DNA from: Leucobacter ruminantium
GTDB lineage: Bacteria > Actinomycetota > Actinomycetes > Actinomycetales > Microbacteriaceae
Reading direction: 5' to 3'
Length of the DNA stretch: 64,000 bases
Assembly: GCF_017565705.1 (NCBI RefSeq)
Contig: NZ_JAGDYL010000009.1
Coordinates: forward strand, 54,524 to 118,523
A program made the translations under genes and the position numbers. Position 1 is the stretch's first letter. Every line of letters starts with the position of its first letter. The notes beneath the pieces are model-generated. The model searched no databases. It saw only the letters and a program-made list of their open reading frames with translations, and was not told the DNA's origin. Of the stretch, positions 1 to 8,667 are shown in pieces.

Positions 1-1
1 G

Positions 2-730
2 GAGCAGCTGCTGCGGCTCGCGGGCCAGCAGCTCCGCGGCCTCATCGCGACCCCGGTCGGCGAGGGATCCGAGCTGCTGCGCAGGCTGCGCTCGCGCATG
101 CCCGTCGTCTGCGTCGACCGCTACCGCGAGGGGCTCGACTCGATCGTCGTCGACGACTTCGGTGCGGCGCAGACGGCCGTGGCCGGACTCATCGAGCGGG
201 GCCATCGACGCATCGGCTTCGTGGGCGCCGACGACCGGCACCAGGAGACGAGCGGGCGCCGTCTCGCGGGGTATCGCCAGGCCCTCGACGACGCGGGCAT
301 CGCCTACGACCCGTCGCTCGTCGCGCGGGCGGGCCCCACGAGCGACGGCGTCTTCGCGGAGGTCGACGCCCTGCTGCGGCACTCCGAGCCGCCCACCGCG
401 CTCTTCACCGCGTCGGCCAGGGCCGCCACGGTCTGTCTCGACGTCGTACGCGAGGGCGGCTTCCCCCAGGTCGCGCTGATCTCGTTCGGCAACTTCGACC
501 TGGCGCACCTCTTCACGCCGGGGATCAGCTGCATCGACCACGATCCTCGTCGCATCGGAAGGGCCGCGCTGGAGCGGCTCACCGAGCTCATCGCCGACCC
601 CTCGGCCGAGCCCACGACGACCGTGCTCGATACGGCCTATGTGGCCCGCGGCTCGGGCGAGCTGCCCGGGCCCGAGGCCCCCGAGAATCGCACCGCCGCG
701 GTCGCCGCGGCCGAAGGAGGGACGCTGTGA
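2..730 (+). CDS. LacI-family regulator, C-terminal effector domain (5' cut by window edge)
   Basis: The reading frame is open from base 2, so the N-terminal helix-turn-helix lies outside the window. What is visible (about 242 residues) is a periplasmic-binding-protein-like effector domain: the segment GHRRIGFVG, then EPPTALFTAS and the closing VALISFGNFDLAHLFTPGISCIDH match the LacI/GalR core (the usual GFDD is here SFGN). It overlaps the next gene by four bases (GTGA), so it is the first visible gene of the sugar operon and probably its autoregulated repressor. The inducer cannot be read from sequence. Confidence 0.85.
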   Translation, partial: EQLLRLAGQQLRGLIATPVGEGSELLRRLRSRMPVVCVDRYREGLDSIVVDDFGAAQTAVAGLIERGHRRIGFVGADDRHQETSGRRLAGYRQALDDAGIAYDPSLVARAGPTSDGVFAEVDALLRHSEPPTALFTASARAATVCLDVVREGGFPQVALISFGNFDLAHLFTPGISCIDHDPRRIGRAALERLTELIADPSAEPTTTVLDTAYVARGSGELPGPEAPENRTAAVAAAEGGTL

Positions 731-1764
731 AGCCGCTGCTGCTCGTGCCGAATCCCGTTCAGCACTTCTACCGCGGCGGCGATCGGATCGCCGCGCTGCG
801 CGGCATCGTCGCCGAGACCGACCACCAGCCCGAGGAGTGGCTGGGCGCCACGGTGACCCGCTTCGGCGAGGAGACGACCGGGCTCGCCGTGACGCCGGAG
901 GGTGTGCTGCGCGACATCGTGCGCGAGGATCCCGACGCCTGGTTCGGCGGTATCGGGAGCGACGAGGCCGACACCGGCCTGCTCGTGAAGCTGCTCGACG
1001 CCAGGCAGCGCCTCCCCGTGCACGTGCACCCGACGCGCGGCTTCTCCGCCGCCCACCTCGACTGCCCTTACGGCAAGACCGAGGCCTGGGTGGTGCTCGA
1101 TGCCGAGCCGGGCAGCGCCGTCTACGTCGGGTGGAAAGAGGGTGTCGACCGCGACGAGCTCGACCGGCGCCGCGATGCGCAGGACAGCGAGTGGATGCTC
1201 GCGCACCTCAACCGCATCCCCGTCGCGGAGGGCATGGGCGTGCTCTGCCCCGCGGGCACCGCGCACGCGATCGGTGAGGGCGTCTTCGTCGCCGAGGTGC
1301 AGGAGCCGACCGACTTCTCCATCCTCCTCGAGTGGTCGGTGACCACCTCGACCCGCGAGGAGTCGCACCTCGACCTGGGCTTCGACGCCGTGATGCCCGC
1401 GGTCTCCACAGCCGCGACGACGGCCGACGATCTCACGGCGCTCGTGTCGACCGTCGGCTGCGACGCGGTGACGCGCGAACCGCAGTCGCTGCTGCCCGCC
1501 CCGGCCGATTCCTACTTCCGCGTGCTGCGCGGGGGCGGGCCCAGCGGCAGCGGCGTCTTCCCGCAGAGCTTCGCGGTGGTGCTCGCGACGGGCGGCGCGG
1601 GCAGGCTCGTGTCGGAGCATGGCTCGGTCGAGCTCTCGAGGGGCGAGGCGCTCGCCGTGCCGCACGCCTTCGGCGCCTGGCGCTCGGAGGGCGACCTCGA
1701 GGTGCTCGCCTGCCTGCCCGGAGAGGGTTGGCCGCAGAGCCTGCACGAGGGGCGGCTGCGATGA
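727..1764 (+). CDS. manA: Class I mannose-6-phosphate isomerase family protein
   Basis: 345 residues. A type I phosphomannose isomerase cupin: VHVHPTRGFS (about residues 98-107), YGKTEAWVVL (about 116-125) and PAGTAHAIGEG (about 175-185) carry the His, His, Glu, His zinc-binding set of the family. The enzyme class interconverts an aldose-6-phosphate and ketose-6-phosphate in the cytoplasm. Start is GTG, preceded by GAAGGAGGG eight bases upstream and overlapping the regulator stop; it overlaps the kinase downstream by ATGA. Sitting between a regulator and a kinase, it is more likely a pathway-specific isomerase than the housekeeping ManA; the exact sugar is inference. Confidence 0.85.
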   Translation: MKPLLLVPNPVQHFYRGGDRIAALRGIVAETDHQPEEWLGATVTRFGEETTGLAVTPEGVLRDIVREDPDAWFGGIGSDEADTGLLVKLLDARQRLPVHVHPTRGFSAAHLDCPYGKTEAWVVLDAEPGSAVYVGWKEGVDRDELDRRRDAQDSEWMLAHLNRIPVAEGMGVLCPAGTAHAIGEGVFVAEVQEPTDFSILLEWSVTTSTREESHLDLGFDAVMPAVSTAATTADDLTALVSTVGCDAVTREPQSLLPAPADSYFRVLRGGGPSGSGVFPQSFAVVLATGGAGRLVSEHGSVELSRGEALAVPHAFGAWRSEGDLEVLACLPGEGWPQSLHEGRLR

Positions 1765-3197
1765 GGGAGTTCGTCGTCGGCGTCGACATGGGCAGCACGA
1801 GCATCAAGATGCTCGTGGCCGAGCCGCGCGGGGCCGAGGTGCTCGTGGCGAGCCGTCGCTCTCCGTGGACGAGCCTCGACGGGGGCGGGGCCGAGATGAC
1901 CGGCGACCGCGTGCTCGAGATCGTGGTCGAACTCGCAGCCGAGGTCGACGCGGGGCTCGCGGCCGGGGGCGGGTATCGCGTGCTCGGCTTGGGGGTATCC
2001 GGCATGGCGGAGGCGGGTGCCGTGCTTGATGACAACGATGTCATAGCTGCGCCCATCATGGCCTGGTTCGATCCGAGGGGCGAACGGGAGATCGCGGCGA
2101 CCCCGCAGGAGTTCCGCGACGAGTTCCTGGGCCGCACCGGCCTGCCCGTCGGTCCGCTTGCCTCCATCGCCAAGCTGCTGCACCTGCGCGAGTCGGGCCT
2201 CGAGCTGCGCGGCCGCACCTTTCTCAACGTGCCCGAGTTCGTCGTGCGGTCGCTCGGCGGGCGCCGGGTGGCCGAGTACTCCCTCGTCTCCCGCACCGGT
2301 CTCATCGACCAGGACACGGGCGGTCCGTGGCAGGCCGCTCTCGACGTGCTCGGCGTCGACGAGCAGATCATCGCCGAGCGCATCGGAGCGGGCGAGCCGG
2401 CCGGCACGCTCTCCGACCCCCGTCTCCCCGACGCCTTCCAGGGCGCGGTGCTCACGGTCGCGGGGCACGACCACCTCGTGTCCTCGGTCGCGGCCGGCGC
2501 CACCCACCGCGGCGACCTCTACGACTCCATGGGCACCGCCGAAGCGCTCGTGCGCGTGCTCGACGAGCAGTTGCCGTTCGACGCCCGAGAACGCCTCGCC
2601 CTCGCCGGTATCAACACCGTGCGCCACGTGCTGCCCGGAGCCTACGTGCTGCTCGCCGGCACCAAGTCGGGCCTGCTCATGCGGCGCGTGCTGCAACTGC
2701 TCGGAGTCACCGACGCCGCGGGCCGACAGGCGCTCGACGAGCGCGTCATGGCGCTGCCCGTGCGCGGCGAACTCGTCGCCGGAGCCCTGACCGTCGACGG
2801 CGCGCGCAACGACGACGGGGTGCTGAAGGTCGTCGCGAACAGCGACGGCCTCTCGCCCGAGGAGTTCTTCATCGCATCGCTGCTGCACGGCAACGATATG
2901 TGCACCGAGCTCATGCGGGTCATGGACCGCGAGGTGCCGCCCCCCACGGCGGCCCTGCTCACCGGCGGCTGGTCCAAGATGGCGAGCGTCGTGCGCGCCC
3001 GCTCGCTGATCTTCCCGCCCATCGACGTCATGAACCGCGACGAGGGCACCGCATACGGCGCCGCGCTCTTCGCCGCCTACGCCGTGGCTCGCGAGGCCGA
3101 TCCCTCGCCCCTCGAATTCTCCGACTTCGCCGACGGCTTCCTCTCCGCAGGCGACGCCCAGCTCCCAGCCACCAACCCGATCGGAGCCCGACTGTGA
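1761..3197 (+). CDS. FGGY-family carbohydrate kinase
   Basis: 478 residues, normal for FGGY kinases. The N-terminal phosphate loop DMGSTSIK (residues 8-15), the catalytic Asp in AGHDH (Asp237) and the C-terminal ATP-site segment LLTGGWSKM followed by EGTAYGAALFA define the family. It phosphorylates a sugar or polyol using ATP. I chose ATG at 1761 rather than the longer open frame because it overlaps the previous stop (ATGA) and begins exactly at the first FGGY strand. The next gene, a class I aldolase, overlaps by GTGA, so the product is probably a phosphorylated ketose to be cleaved. Substrate unknown. Confidence 0.9.
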   Translation: MREFVVGVDMGSTSIKMLVAEPRGAEVLVASRRSPWTSLDGGGAEMTGDRVLEIVVELAAEVDAGLAAGGGYRVLGLGVSGMAEAGAVLDDNDVIAAPIMAWFDPRGEREIAATPQEFRDEFLGRTGLPVGPLASIAKLLHLRESGLELRGRTFLNVPEFVVRSLGGRRVAEYSLVSRTGLIDQDTGGPWQAALDVLGVDEQIIAERIGAGEPAGTLSDPRLPDAFQGAVLTVAGHDHLVSSVAAGATHRGDLYDSMGTAEALVRVLDEQLPFDARERLALAGINTVRHVLPGAYVLLAGTKSGLLMRRVLQLLGVTDAAGRQALDERVMALPVRGELVAGALTVDGARNDDGVLKVVANSDGLSPEEFFIASLLHGNDMCTELMRVMDREVPPPTAALLTGGWSKMASVVRARSLIFPPIDVMNRDEGTAYGAALFAAYAVAREADPSPLEFSDFADGFLSAGDAQLPATNPIGARL

Positions 3198-4093
3198 CTC
3201 AGACCACCCGCACCCTCGACGGCATCGCGACGTCCGAAGGCACCTTCGCCATCGTGGCGATGGATCAGCGCAACACGCTCAAGCGCATGTACGGCGCCGT
3301 CGGCGCGCCCGAGCCGAGCGAGCAGGAGCTCGTCGACATCAAGGCCGACACGATCTCGGGCATCGGCGACCTCGCGAGCGCCTTCCTGCTCGACCCCACC
3401 TACGGCATCCCGGCGCTCGAGCAGGTCGAGCGCCGCCCCGGCGTGCTGCTGGCCGCCGAGCCCGCCTCCCGAGACACCTGGAACGGAGAGCCGCGCGCGA
3501 CCTACGATCCTTCGCAGAATGCGCAGTGGGTCGTAGACCAGGGGGCCGACGCCCTCAAGTTCTTCGTGCAGATGCGCGTGACCCGCCCGCAGCCGGCGGG
3601 CACCCCCGACCTCGCCGCCGAGTGGATCGAGCTCAACCGCCGCGTCGTCGACGACTGCCGCGCCACCGGCGTGCCGAGCGTCATGGAGAACCTCATCTAC
3701 GCCGTCCCCGGCGAAGAGCCGCTCACCCCCGAGCAGCGCGCCGACGAGATCATCGAGGCCGCCCGGCTGCTCGCCGAGGCGAAGCCCGACCTGCTGAAGC
3801 TCGAGTACCCGGGCAGCCCCGAGGCCTGCCGCAGGCTCGCCGACGCGATCGACGTGCCCTGGGCGGTGCTCTCGGCGGGCGTCGCCTTCGACGAGTTCAC
3901 CGAGGTGCTGCGCGTCGCGTGCGACGAAGGCGGGGCATCGGGCTTCATCGCCGGCCGCGCCATCTGGCGCGAGACCGTCGGCATGCCCCGCGCGGATCGC
4001 CGCGCCTACCTCGCCGACGAGGGCCGTCGGCGCTTGGAGACGTGCGTGTCGGCGATCGCCGGCCGCGCTCGACCCTGGAATGAAAGGAGCTGA
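3194..4093 (+). CDS. LacD-type class I aldolase (tagatose-1,6-bisphosphate / sulfofructose-1-P aldolase family)
   Basis: 299 residues. Begins IVAMDQRNTLKRM, the hallmark of the LacD/YihT family, with lysines at ALKFF (Lys122) and LLKLEY (Lys202); the latter is the expected Schiff-base lysine. The family splits ketose (bis)phosphates to dihydroxyacetone phosphate plus an aldehyde. GTG start overlaps the kinase stop. The pairing isomerase-kinase-LacD suggests a tagatose- or related hexose-phosphate route, though a YihT-like function on another 1-phosphate cannot be excluded. A second, class II aldolase occurs in the same operon at 9374. Confidence 0.85.
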   Translation: MTQTTRTLDGIATSEGTFAIVAMDQRNTLKRMYGAVGAPEPSEQELVDIKADTISGIGDLASAFLLDPTYGIPALEQVERRPGVLLAAEPASRDTWNGEPRATYDPSQNAQWVVDQGADALKFFVQMRVTRPQPAGTPDLAAEWIELNRRVVDDCRATGVPSVMENLIYAVPGEEPLTPEQRADEIIEAARLLAEAKPDLLKLEYPGSPEACRRLADAIDVPWAVLSAGVAFDEFTEVLRVACDEGGASGFIAGRAIWRETVGMPRADRRAYLADEGRRRLETCVSAIAGRARPWNERS

Positions 4094-4095
4094 TC

Positions 4096-4866
4096 ATGCC
4101 CACGCCAATACTGGAGGCGCGCGGCCTGTCTCGGCAGTTCGGTAACGTCAAAGCCCTCAACGGTGCGGACTTTGAGGTCTACCCCGGCGAAGTGACGGCG
4201 CTGATCGGCGACAACGGCGCCGGCAAGTCGACCCTCGTCAAAGCACTCTCGGGCAACCTCGCCATCGACAGCGGCACCATCAAGTTCGACGGGCGACCGG
4301 TCGAGCTCAGTCAGCCCAGCCAGGCCAGCGCGCTCGGCATCGAGACGGTGTACCAGGATCTCGCCCTGGCGCCGCACCTCGACCCCGTGCAGAACATGTA
4401 TCTCGGCCGCGAGGTGAAGCAGCCGGGCATCGGAGGCTTCTTCGGCTTCATGAAGACGAAGGAGATGAGGGATCGCTCCCGCGACGCCTTCCAGGAGCTG
4501 GGCGCAACGGTGCGCTCGCTCACCTCCCCCGTCGGCGAGATGTCGGGCGGCCAGCGGCAGGCGATCGCGATCGCGCGCGCCGTGCACTGGGCGAGCCGAA
4601 TGGTGTTCCTCGACGAGCCGACGGCGGCTCTCGGCGTGCGCCAGACGCAGAACGTGCTCGACACGATCCGCAGGGTGCGCGACAAGGGCATCGCCGTCGT
4701 GCTCATCAGCCACTCGATGCCCCACGTCATGGAGGTCGCCGACAGCGTGCAGGTGCTGCGGCTCGGAAGCCGTGTCGCGAAGCTCGACGCGAAGCAGACG
4801 TCGATGGAGGAGTTGGTGGGCTACATGACCGGAGCCGTGAGCCACAGCGAAGGGGGCCGATCATGA
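4096..4866 (+). CDS. Sugar ABC transporter ATP-binding protein, single-domain FrcA type
   Basis: 256 residues, one nucleotide-binding domain, unlike the ~500-residue tandem RbsA/XylG proteins; this matches FrcA of the rhizobial fructose importer. Walker A GDNGAGKST (about residues 38-46), signature MSGGQRQAIAIARA (about 149-162) and Walker B VFLDEPTAAL (about 170-179) are intact, followed by the H-loop ISHSMPHV. RBS AAGGAG precedes ATG at 4096. It drives import by the CUT2 permease that follows (ATGA overlap). Confidence 0.92.
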   Translation: MPTPILEARGLSRQFGNVKALNGADFEVYPGEVTALIGDNGAGKSTLVKALSGNLAIDSGTIKFDGRPVELSQPSQASALGIETVYQDLALAPHLDPVQNMYLGREVKQPGIGGFFGFMKTKEMRDRSRDAFQELGATVRSLTSPVGEMSGGQRQAIAIARAVHWASRMVFLDEPTAALGVRQTQNVLDTIRRVRDKGIAVVLISHSMPHVMEVADSVQVLRLGSRVAKLDAKQTSMEELVGYMTGAVSHSEGGRS

Positions 4867-5942
4867 GCGGGCCGACCACCGAGACCGTCGCCATCGGCGC
4901 GATCGACGACCACCACGAGAGCATGATCAAGCGCCTGCTCAAGGCGCAGTCGTTCCAGATCTTCCTGGTGCTCATCGCGATCGTGCTCGTGTTCGCGGCA
5001 CTCGCCCCGGGCAACTTCGCGACGGCGGGCAACTTCCGCCTCGTCGTGCAGAACGCCTCCATCCTCGCCGTGCTCGGCGTCGGAATGACCTTCATCATCA
5101 TCACCGCCGGCATCGACCTGTCGATCGGCTCGGTGCTCGTGTTCTCGGGCGTCGTCTCGGCCATGGTGATGCGAGGGATCGGCGGCGACGGCTGGGGCGT
5201 CGCCACCCTGGGCATCGTCGTCTCGATCCTGTGCGGCCTCGCCTGGGGCTTTCTCAACGGGTTCCTCATCGCGAAGGCGAAGGTGCCGCCGTTGATCGTG
5301 ACCCTCGGCACCTTCGGGATGGCGCTGGGCTTCGCCCAGATCCTCACCGGAGGCGTCGACATCCGCACCGTCCCCGCGGTGCTCACCGACACCATCGGCT
5401 ACGGCAACATCTTCGGCAGCATCCCCGTCATCTCGGTCATCGCCCTCGTCGTCGTGATCGTCGGGGCGGTCGTGCTGCACAAGACCCGCTACGGCCTCCA
5501 CACCTACGCGGTGGGATCGAGCGAGCTCGCGGCCCGACGCGTGGGCGTCAAAGTCGATCGCAAGCTCATCAGCATCTACACGATGTCGGGCGGCCTCGCG
5601 GGCCTCGCGGGCATCCTGTCGCTCGCGCAGTTCAGCACGACGGCCATCGCCGGCCAGTCGCAGACCAACCTGAACGTGATCGCGGCGGTCGTCATCGGCG
5701 GCACCTCGCTGTTCGGCGGCTCCGGCACGATCTTCGGCACCGTGGTCGGTCTGTTCATCCCGGCGGTGCTGCAGAACGGCTTCGTGATCATCGGCGTGCA
5801 GCCCTTCTGGCAGCAGGTCGCCGTCGGCGCCGTGCTGATCGTCGCGGTCTACGTCGACCAGGTGCGCCGCGCCTCCGCCGCGCGCGGTAAGCAGGAGGGC
5901 GTCTGGAAGAAGCTCTTCGGGCTCTCACGAGAACGAAGTTGA
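4863..5942 (+). CDS. CUT2-family sugar ABC transporter permease, FrcC type
   Basis: 359 residues with roughly nine to ten hydrophobic membrane segments, e.g. FQIFLVLIAIVLVFAAL near the N terminus and IGVQPFWQQVAVGAVLIV near the end. The conserved GMTFIIITAGIDLSIGSV segment (about residues 77-94) is the RbsC/FrcC family signature. It would form the membrane channel with the ATPase encoded just upstream. A 30-residue hydrophilic N-terminal extension precedes the first helix. Confidence 0.92.
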   Translation: MSGPTTETVAIGAIDDHHESMIKRLLKAQSFQIFLVLIAIVLVFAALAPGNFATAGNFRLVVQNASILAVLGVGMTFIIITAGIDLSIGSVLVFSGVVSAMVMRGIGGDGWGVATLGIVVSILCGLAWGFLNGFLIAKAKVPPLIVTLGTFGMALGFAQILTGGVDIRTVPAVLTDTIGYGNIFGSIPVISVIALVVVIVGAVVLHKTRYGLHTYAVGSSELAARRVGVKVDRKLISIYTMSGGLAGLAGILSLAQFSTTAIAGQSQTNLNVIAAVVIGGTSLFGGSGTIFGTVVGLFIPAVLQNGFVIIGVQPFWQQVAVGAVLIVAVYVDQVRRASAARGKQEGVWKKLFGLSRERS

Positions 5943-5959
5943 CGCGGCCGTGCCGCGTC
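5941..5959 (+). other. Intercistronic hairpin between permease and binding-protein genes
   Basis: GACGCGGC-CGT-GCCGCGTC is a perfect 8-bp stem with a 3-base loop beginning at the permease stop codon. There is no T-tract, so it is more likely an mRNA processing or stability element upstream of the binding-protein cistron than a terminator. Confidence 0.5.
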
Positions 5960-6015
5960 GAACCCCAACACCACACCCAACACACACCCAATCAATGAAG
6001 AAACGGATGTACATC

Positions 6016-7017
6016 ATGCAGTGGAAGAAGACAGCAGTCACGGCGGCCGCCCTGGGCGCCGCGTTCTCGCTCACCCTGGTCGGCTGTTCGTCGGGCGGCG
6101 ACTCCGGCTCCGGCGGAGACGGAGACTCGGGCGGCGACAAGGGCTACAAGATCGCCTTCGTGCCCGGCGTCGCCGGTGACGAGTTCTACGTCACCATGGG
6201 CTGCGGCATCCAGGAGGCCGCGAAGGCCGCCGGCGCCACGGTCGAGGAGCAGGGCCCGCAGAAGTTCGATCCCTCGCTCCAGAAGCCCATCGTCGACTCC
6301 GTCGTCGCCTCGAAGCCGGACGCGCTGCTCGTCGCGCCGACCGATGTGAAGGCCATGCAGGCCCCGATCAAGGCGGCGGCGGACGCCGGCATCAAGGTCG
6401 TGCTCGTCGACACCACGCTCGACGACCCCTCGGCGGCCGTCTCGCAGATCTCCAGCGACAACAAGGGCGGTGGAGCCGCGGCCTTCGAGGCGATCCAGGA
6501 GGCTCACCCCGAGGGCGGCAAGGTGCTCGTCGTCTCGGTCGACCCCGGCATCTCGACCACCGATGCTCGCGCGGAGGGCTTCCAGGAGGCGGCGGAGGCC
6601 GATTCGAAGTTCGAGTTCCTCGGAGTGCAGTACAGCCACAACCAGCCGGCCACCGCCGCTCAGATCGTGACCGCTGCGCTGCAGAAGGATCCCGATATCG
6701 TCGGTATTTTCGCCGCGAACCTGTTCGCGGCCGAGGGCACGGCCACCGGCGTGAAGCAGGCGGGCAAGGAAGGGATCACCATCGTCGGCTTCGACGCCGG
6801 CCCCGACCAGGTCAAGCAGTTGGAGGACGGCGTGGTGCAGGCGCTCGTCGCGCAGCAGCCGGGCACGATCGGCAAGGACGGCGTCGAGCAGGCGATCGCC
6901 GCGCTCGAGGGCGAGAAGACCGAGGAGAAGATCCAGACCGGTTTCACGATCCTCACGCAGGACAACATCGACACCGATGAGGGCAAGGCGGCCGCCTACC
7001 AGTCGTCCTGCGGCTGA
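6016..7017 (+). CDS. Sugar ABC transporter substrate-binding lipoprotein (FrcB/RbsB family)
   Basis: About 333 residues. A lipoprotein signal (MQWKKTAVTAAALG, hydrophobic core, lipobox LVGC) is followed by a Gly/Ser/Asp linker and a type I periplasmic-binding fold starting YKIAFVPGVAGDEFYVTM. Repeated motifs SKPDALLVAPTD, DAGIKVVLVDTTL and ITIVGFDAGPDQV are typical of pentose/hexose CUT2 receptors. Start is uncertain: ATG at 6016 gives a standard signal peptide, but ATGs at 6007 and 5995 are in frame and no strong RBS decides. Encoded after the permease and flanked by hairpins on both sides, consistent with differential expression of the receptor. Confidence 0.9.
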   Translation: MQWKKTAVTAAALGAAFSLTLVGCSSGGDSGSGGDGDSGGDKGYKIAFVPGVAGDEFYVTMGCGIQEAAKAAGATVEEQGPQKFDPSLQKPIVDSVVASKPDALLVAPTDVKAMQAPIKAAADAGIKVVLVDTTLDDPSAAVSQISSDNKGGGAAAFEAIQEAHPEGGKVLVVSVDPGISTTDARAEGFQEAAEADSKFEFLGVQYSHNQPATAAQIVTAALQKDPDIVGIFAANLFAAEGTATGVKQAGKEGITIVGFDAGPDQVKQLEDGVVQALVAQQPGTIGKDGVEQAIAALEGEKTEEKIQTGFTILTQDNIDTDEGKAAAYQSSCG

Positions 7018-7035
7018 TCGCGTCCCCGCCACTTC

Positions 7036-7115
7036 CGCCGGTTGAGCGAGCGCCAGCGAGTCGAAACCGAGGAACCGCTCCCGGGTTTCGACTCGCTCCG
7101 CTCGCTCAACCGGCG
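7036..7115. repeat. REP-like inverted repeat after the binding-protein gene
   Basis: Left arm at 7036-7068 (CGCCGGTTGAGCGAGCG then AGCGAGTCGAAACC) pairs with 7084-7115 with one small bulge, giving a stem of about 31 bp. It is one member of a dispersed family in this window (see 21966, 32152, 45389, 46461, 49683). Its place after a receptor gene and before the dehydrogenase genes resembles REP elements that protect receptor mRNA in other bacteria. Confidence 0.75.
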
Positions 7116-7158
7116 AAGGGAGCCCCACCTCCCCACGACACACGTAAAGGAAGCAACA

Positions 7159-7926
7159 GTGAAGTTCGATGATCTGAACGGCAGGGTCGCCGTCGTCACC
7201 GGCGGCGCTCGCGGCATCGGCTACTCGCTCGCCGAAGCGCTCGCCTCGCAGGGCTGCGCCGTCGGCCTGCTCGACCGGCTGCCCGACGTGGAGACGTCGG
7301 CCGAGCGCCTCGCCGCCGACCACGGCGTCCCGGCCGCTCACGCGGTCGTCGACGTCACCGACCCGGGGTCGGTGAGCGCGGCCTTCGCGAGCGTGGGCGA
7401 GGCGATCGGCACCCCCGACATCCTCGTGACCGCCGCCGGCATCACGATCTGGGGTGACGCCGAGCACGTCGACCGCGAGACCTGGGGCCGCGTCATCGAC
7501 GTCAATCTGAGCGGCACCTTCTACAGCACGCAGGCGTTCGCGAGGCCGCTGCTCGAACAGGGGCGACAGGGATCCGCGATCCTCATCTCGTCGATGTCGG
7601 GTCGCGTCGTCAACGTGCCGCAGCACCAGGCCTCCTACAACGCCTCGAAGGCCGCGGTCGACCAGCTCGCGAAGTCGCTCGCGGTGGAGTGGGCGCCGAG
7701 CCTGCGCGTCAACGCGATCGCGCCCGGCTACATCCTCTCCGACATGACCAGGCAGTTCACCGAGCAGGAGCCGGAGCTCGCCGCGCAGTGGGTCGACGCG
7801 ATCCCCGCGGGCCGCATGGGCGATCCCGAGGATCTGCACGGCGTCGTGCTGCTGCTCGCGTCCGACGCCTCCCGTTACCTGACCGGCCAGACCGTCGTGG
7901 TCGACGGCGGATACACCGCCATCTGA
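7159..7926 (+). CDS. SDR-family sugar/polyol dehydrogenase
   Basis: 255 residues, classical short-chain dehydrogenase. Cofactor loop VTGGARGIG (about residues 13-21), NAG-equivalent VTAAGIT, catalytic SSMSG serine and YNASK (Tyr-x-x-x-Lys) are present; the end LTGQTVVVDGGYTAI is typical. The acidic residue in LLDRLPD after the second strand favours NAD(H). GTG start at 7159 has RBS AAAGGA eight bases upstream. Likely oxidises a polyol to a ketose for the kinases in this operon. Confidence 0.88.
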   Translation: MKFDDLNGRVAVVTGGARGIGYSLAEALASQGCAVGLLDRLPDVETSAERLAADHGVPAAHAVVDVTDPGSVSAAFASVGEAIGTPDILVTAAGITIWGDAEHVDRETWGRVIDVNLSGTFYSTQAFARPLLEQGRQGSAILISSMSGRVVNVPQHQASYNASKAAVDQLAKSLAVEWAPSLRVNAIAPGYILSDMTRQFTEQEPELAAQWVDAIPAGRMGDPEDLHGVVLLLASDASRYLTGQTVVVDGGYTAI

Positions 7927-7935
7927 GGAGGGACC

Positions 7936-8667
7936 ATGACCGTCTCGCTCGCAGGCAGGACCGCTGTGCTCACGGGAGCCAGCTCCGGTATCGGCCTCGC
8001 CATCGCCGAAGCGCTCATCGCGGAGGGCTGCAACGTCGTGGCCGTCGCGCGCTCGGCGGACCGGCTCGCCGCACTCGAGGCGCGCGCGCCCGATCGGGTG
8101 CTCGCGTTCGCCGCCGATGTCGGCACCGTCGCCTCGGCCGAGGCCGCGGTGCGGGCGGCCGTCGACCGTTTCGGCAGCATCGACATCGTGCTGCCCAACG
8201 CCGGCGTGTATCTCGGCGGCGATCTCGTCGACGCCGACCCCGAGGACATCGCCCGGCTCATCGACACCAACGTCACCGGGGTGATGACCCTCATGCGGGC
8301 CGCTCTGCCGCACCTCGTGGCGCAGGGATCGGGCGATGTGATCGTGACGAGCTCGGTATCGGGTCATCAGGACATCCACTGGGAGCCCGTCTACTCGGCT
8401 TCGAAGCACGCCGTGCTCTCGTTCGTGCACACGGTGCGGAGGCAGACGGTGGAGACCGGCGTGCGCATCGGAGCGATCGCCCCGGGTATCGTGCTCAACC
8501 CGCTCTGGGGCTTCACGCACGGTTCGCCCGAGGAGGCGCGCGAGATCGAGCAGCGCTCGGGCATCCGCTCCTCCGACGTCGCCGATGCGGTCGTCTTCAT
8601 GCTGACGCGGCCACCGCACGTCGCGATCCGCGACCTCGTGATCCTGCCGACCGGGCAGCCGATCTGA
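7936..8667 (+). CDS. SDR-family dehydrogenase resembling ribitol 2-dehydrogenase
   Basis: 243 residues. Cofactor loop LTGASSGIG and the segment WEPVYSASKHAVLSFVH followed by IRDLVILPTGQP are close to Klebsiella ribitol dehydrogenase (RbtD), which has WEPVYTASKFAVQAFVH and VRDIVILP at the same places. This points to a polyol as substrate. RBS GAGGAGGG precedes ATG, ten bases after the previous SDR; the next gene overlaps by TGATG. Two different SDRs in one operon suggest either a racemase-like oxidation/reduction pair or two related polyols. Confidence 0.85.
   Translation: MTVSLAGRTAVLTGASSGIGLAIAEALIAEGCNVVAVARSADRLAALEARAPDRVLAFAADVGTVASAEAAVRAAVDRFGSIDIVLPNAGVYLGGDLVDADPEDIARLIDTNVTGVMTLMRAALPHLVAQGSGDVIVTSSVSGHQDIHWEPVYSASKHAVLSFVHTVRRQTVETGVRIGAIAPGIVLNPLWGFTHGSPEEAREIEQRSGIRSSDVADAVVFMLTRPPHVAIRDLVILPTGQPI

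Noticed and set aside
1332..4093. Very long overlapping open frames on both strands across the first operon
   Set aside because: High GC leaves alternative frames open; they are Arg/Ala/Pro-rich, lack domains and overlap well-supported genes.
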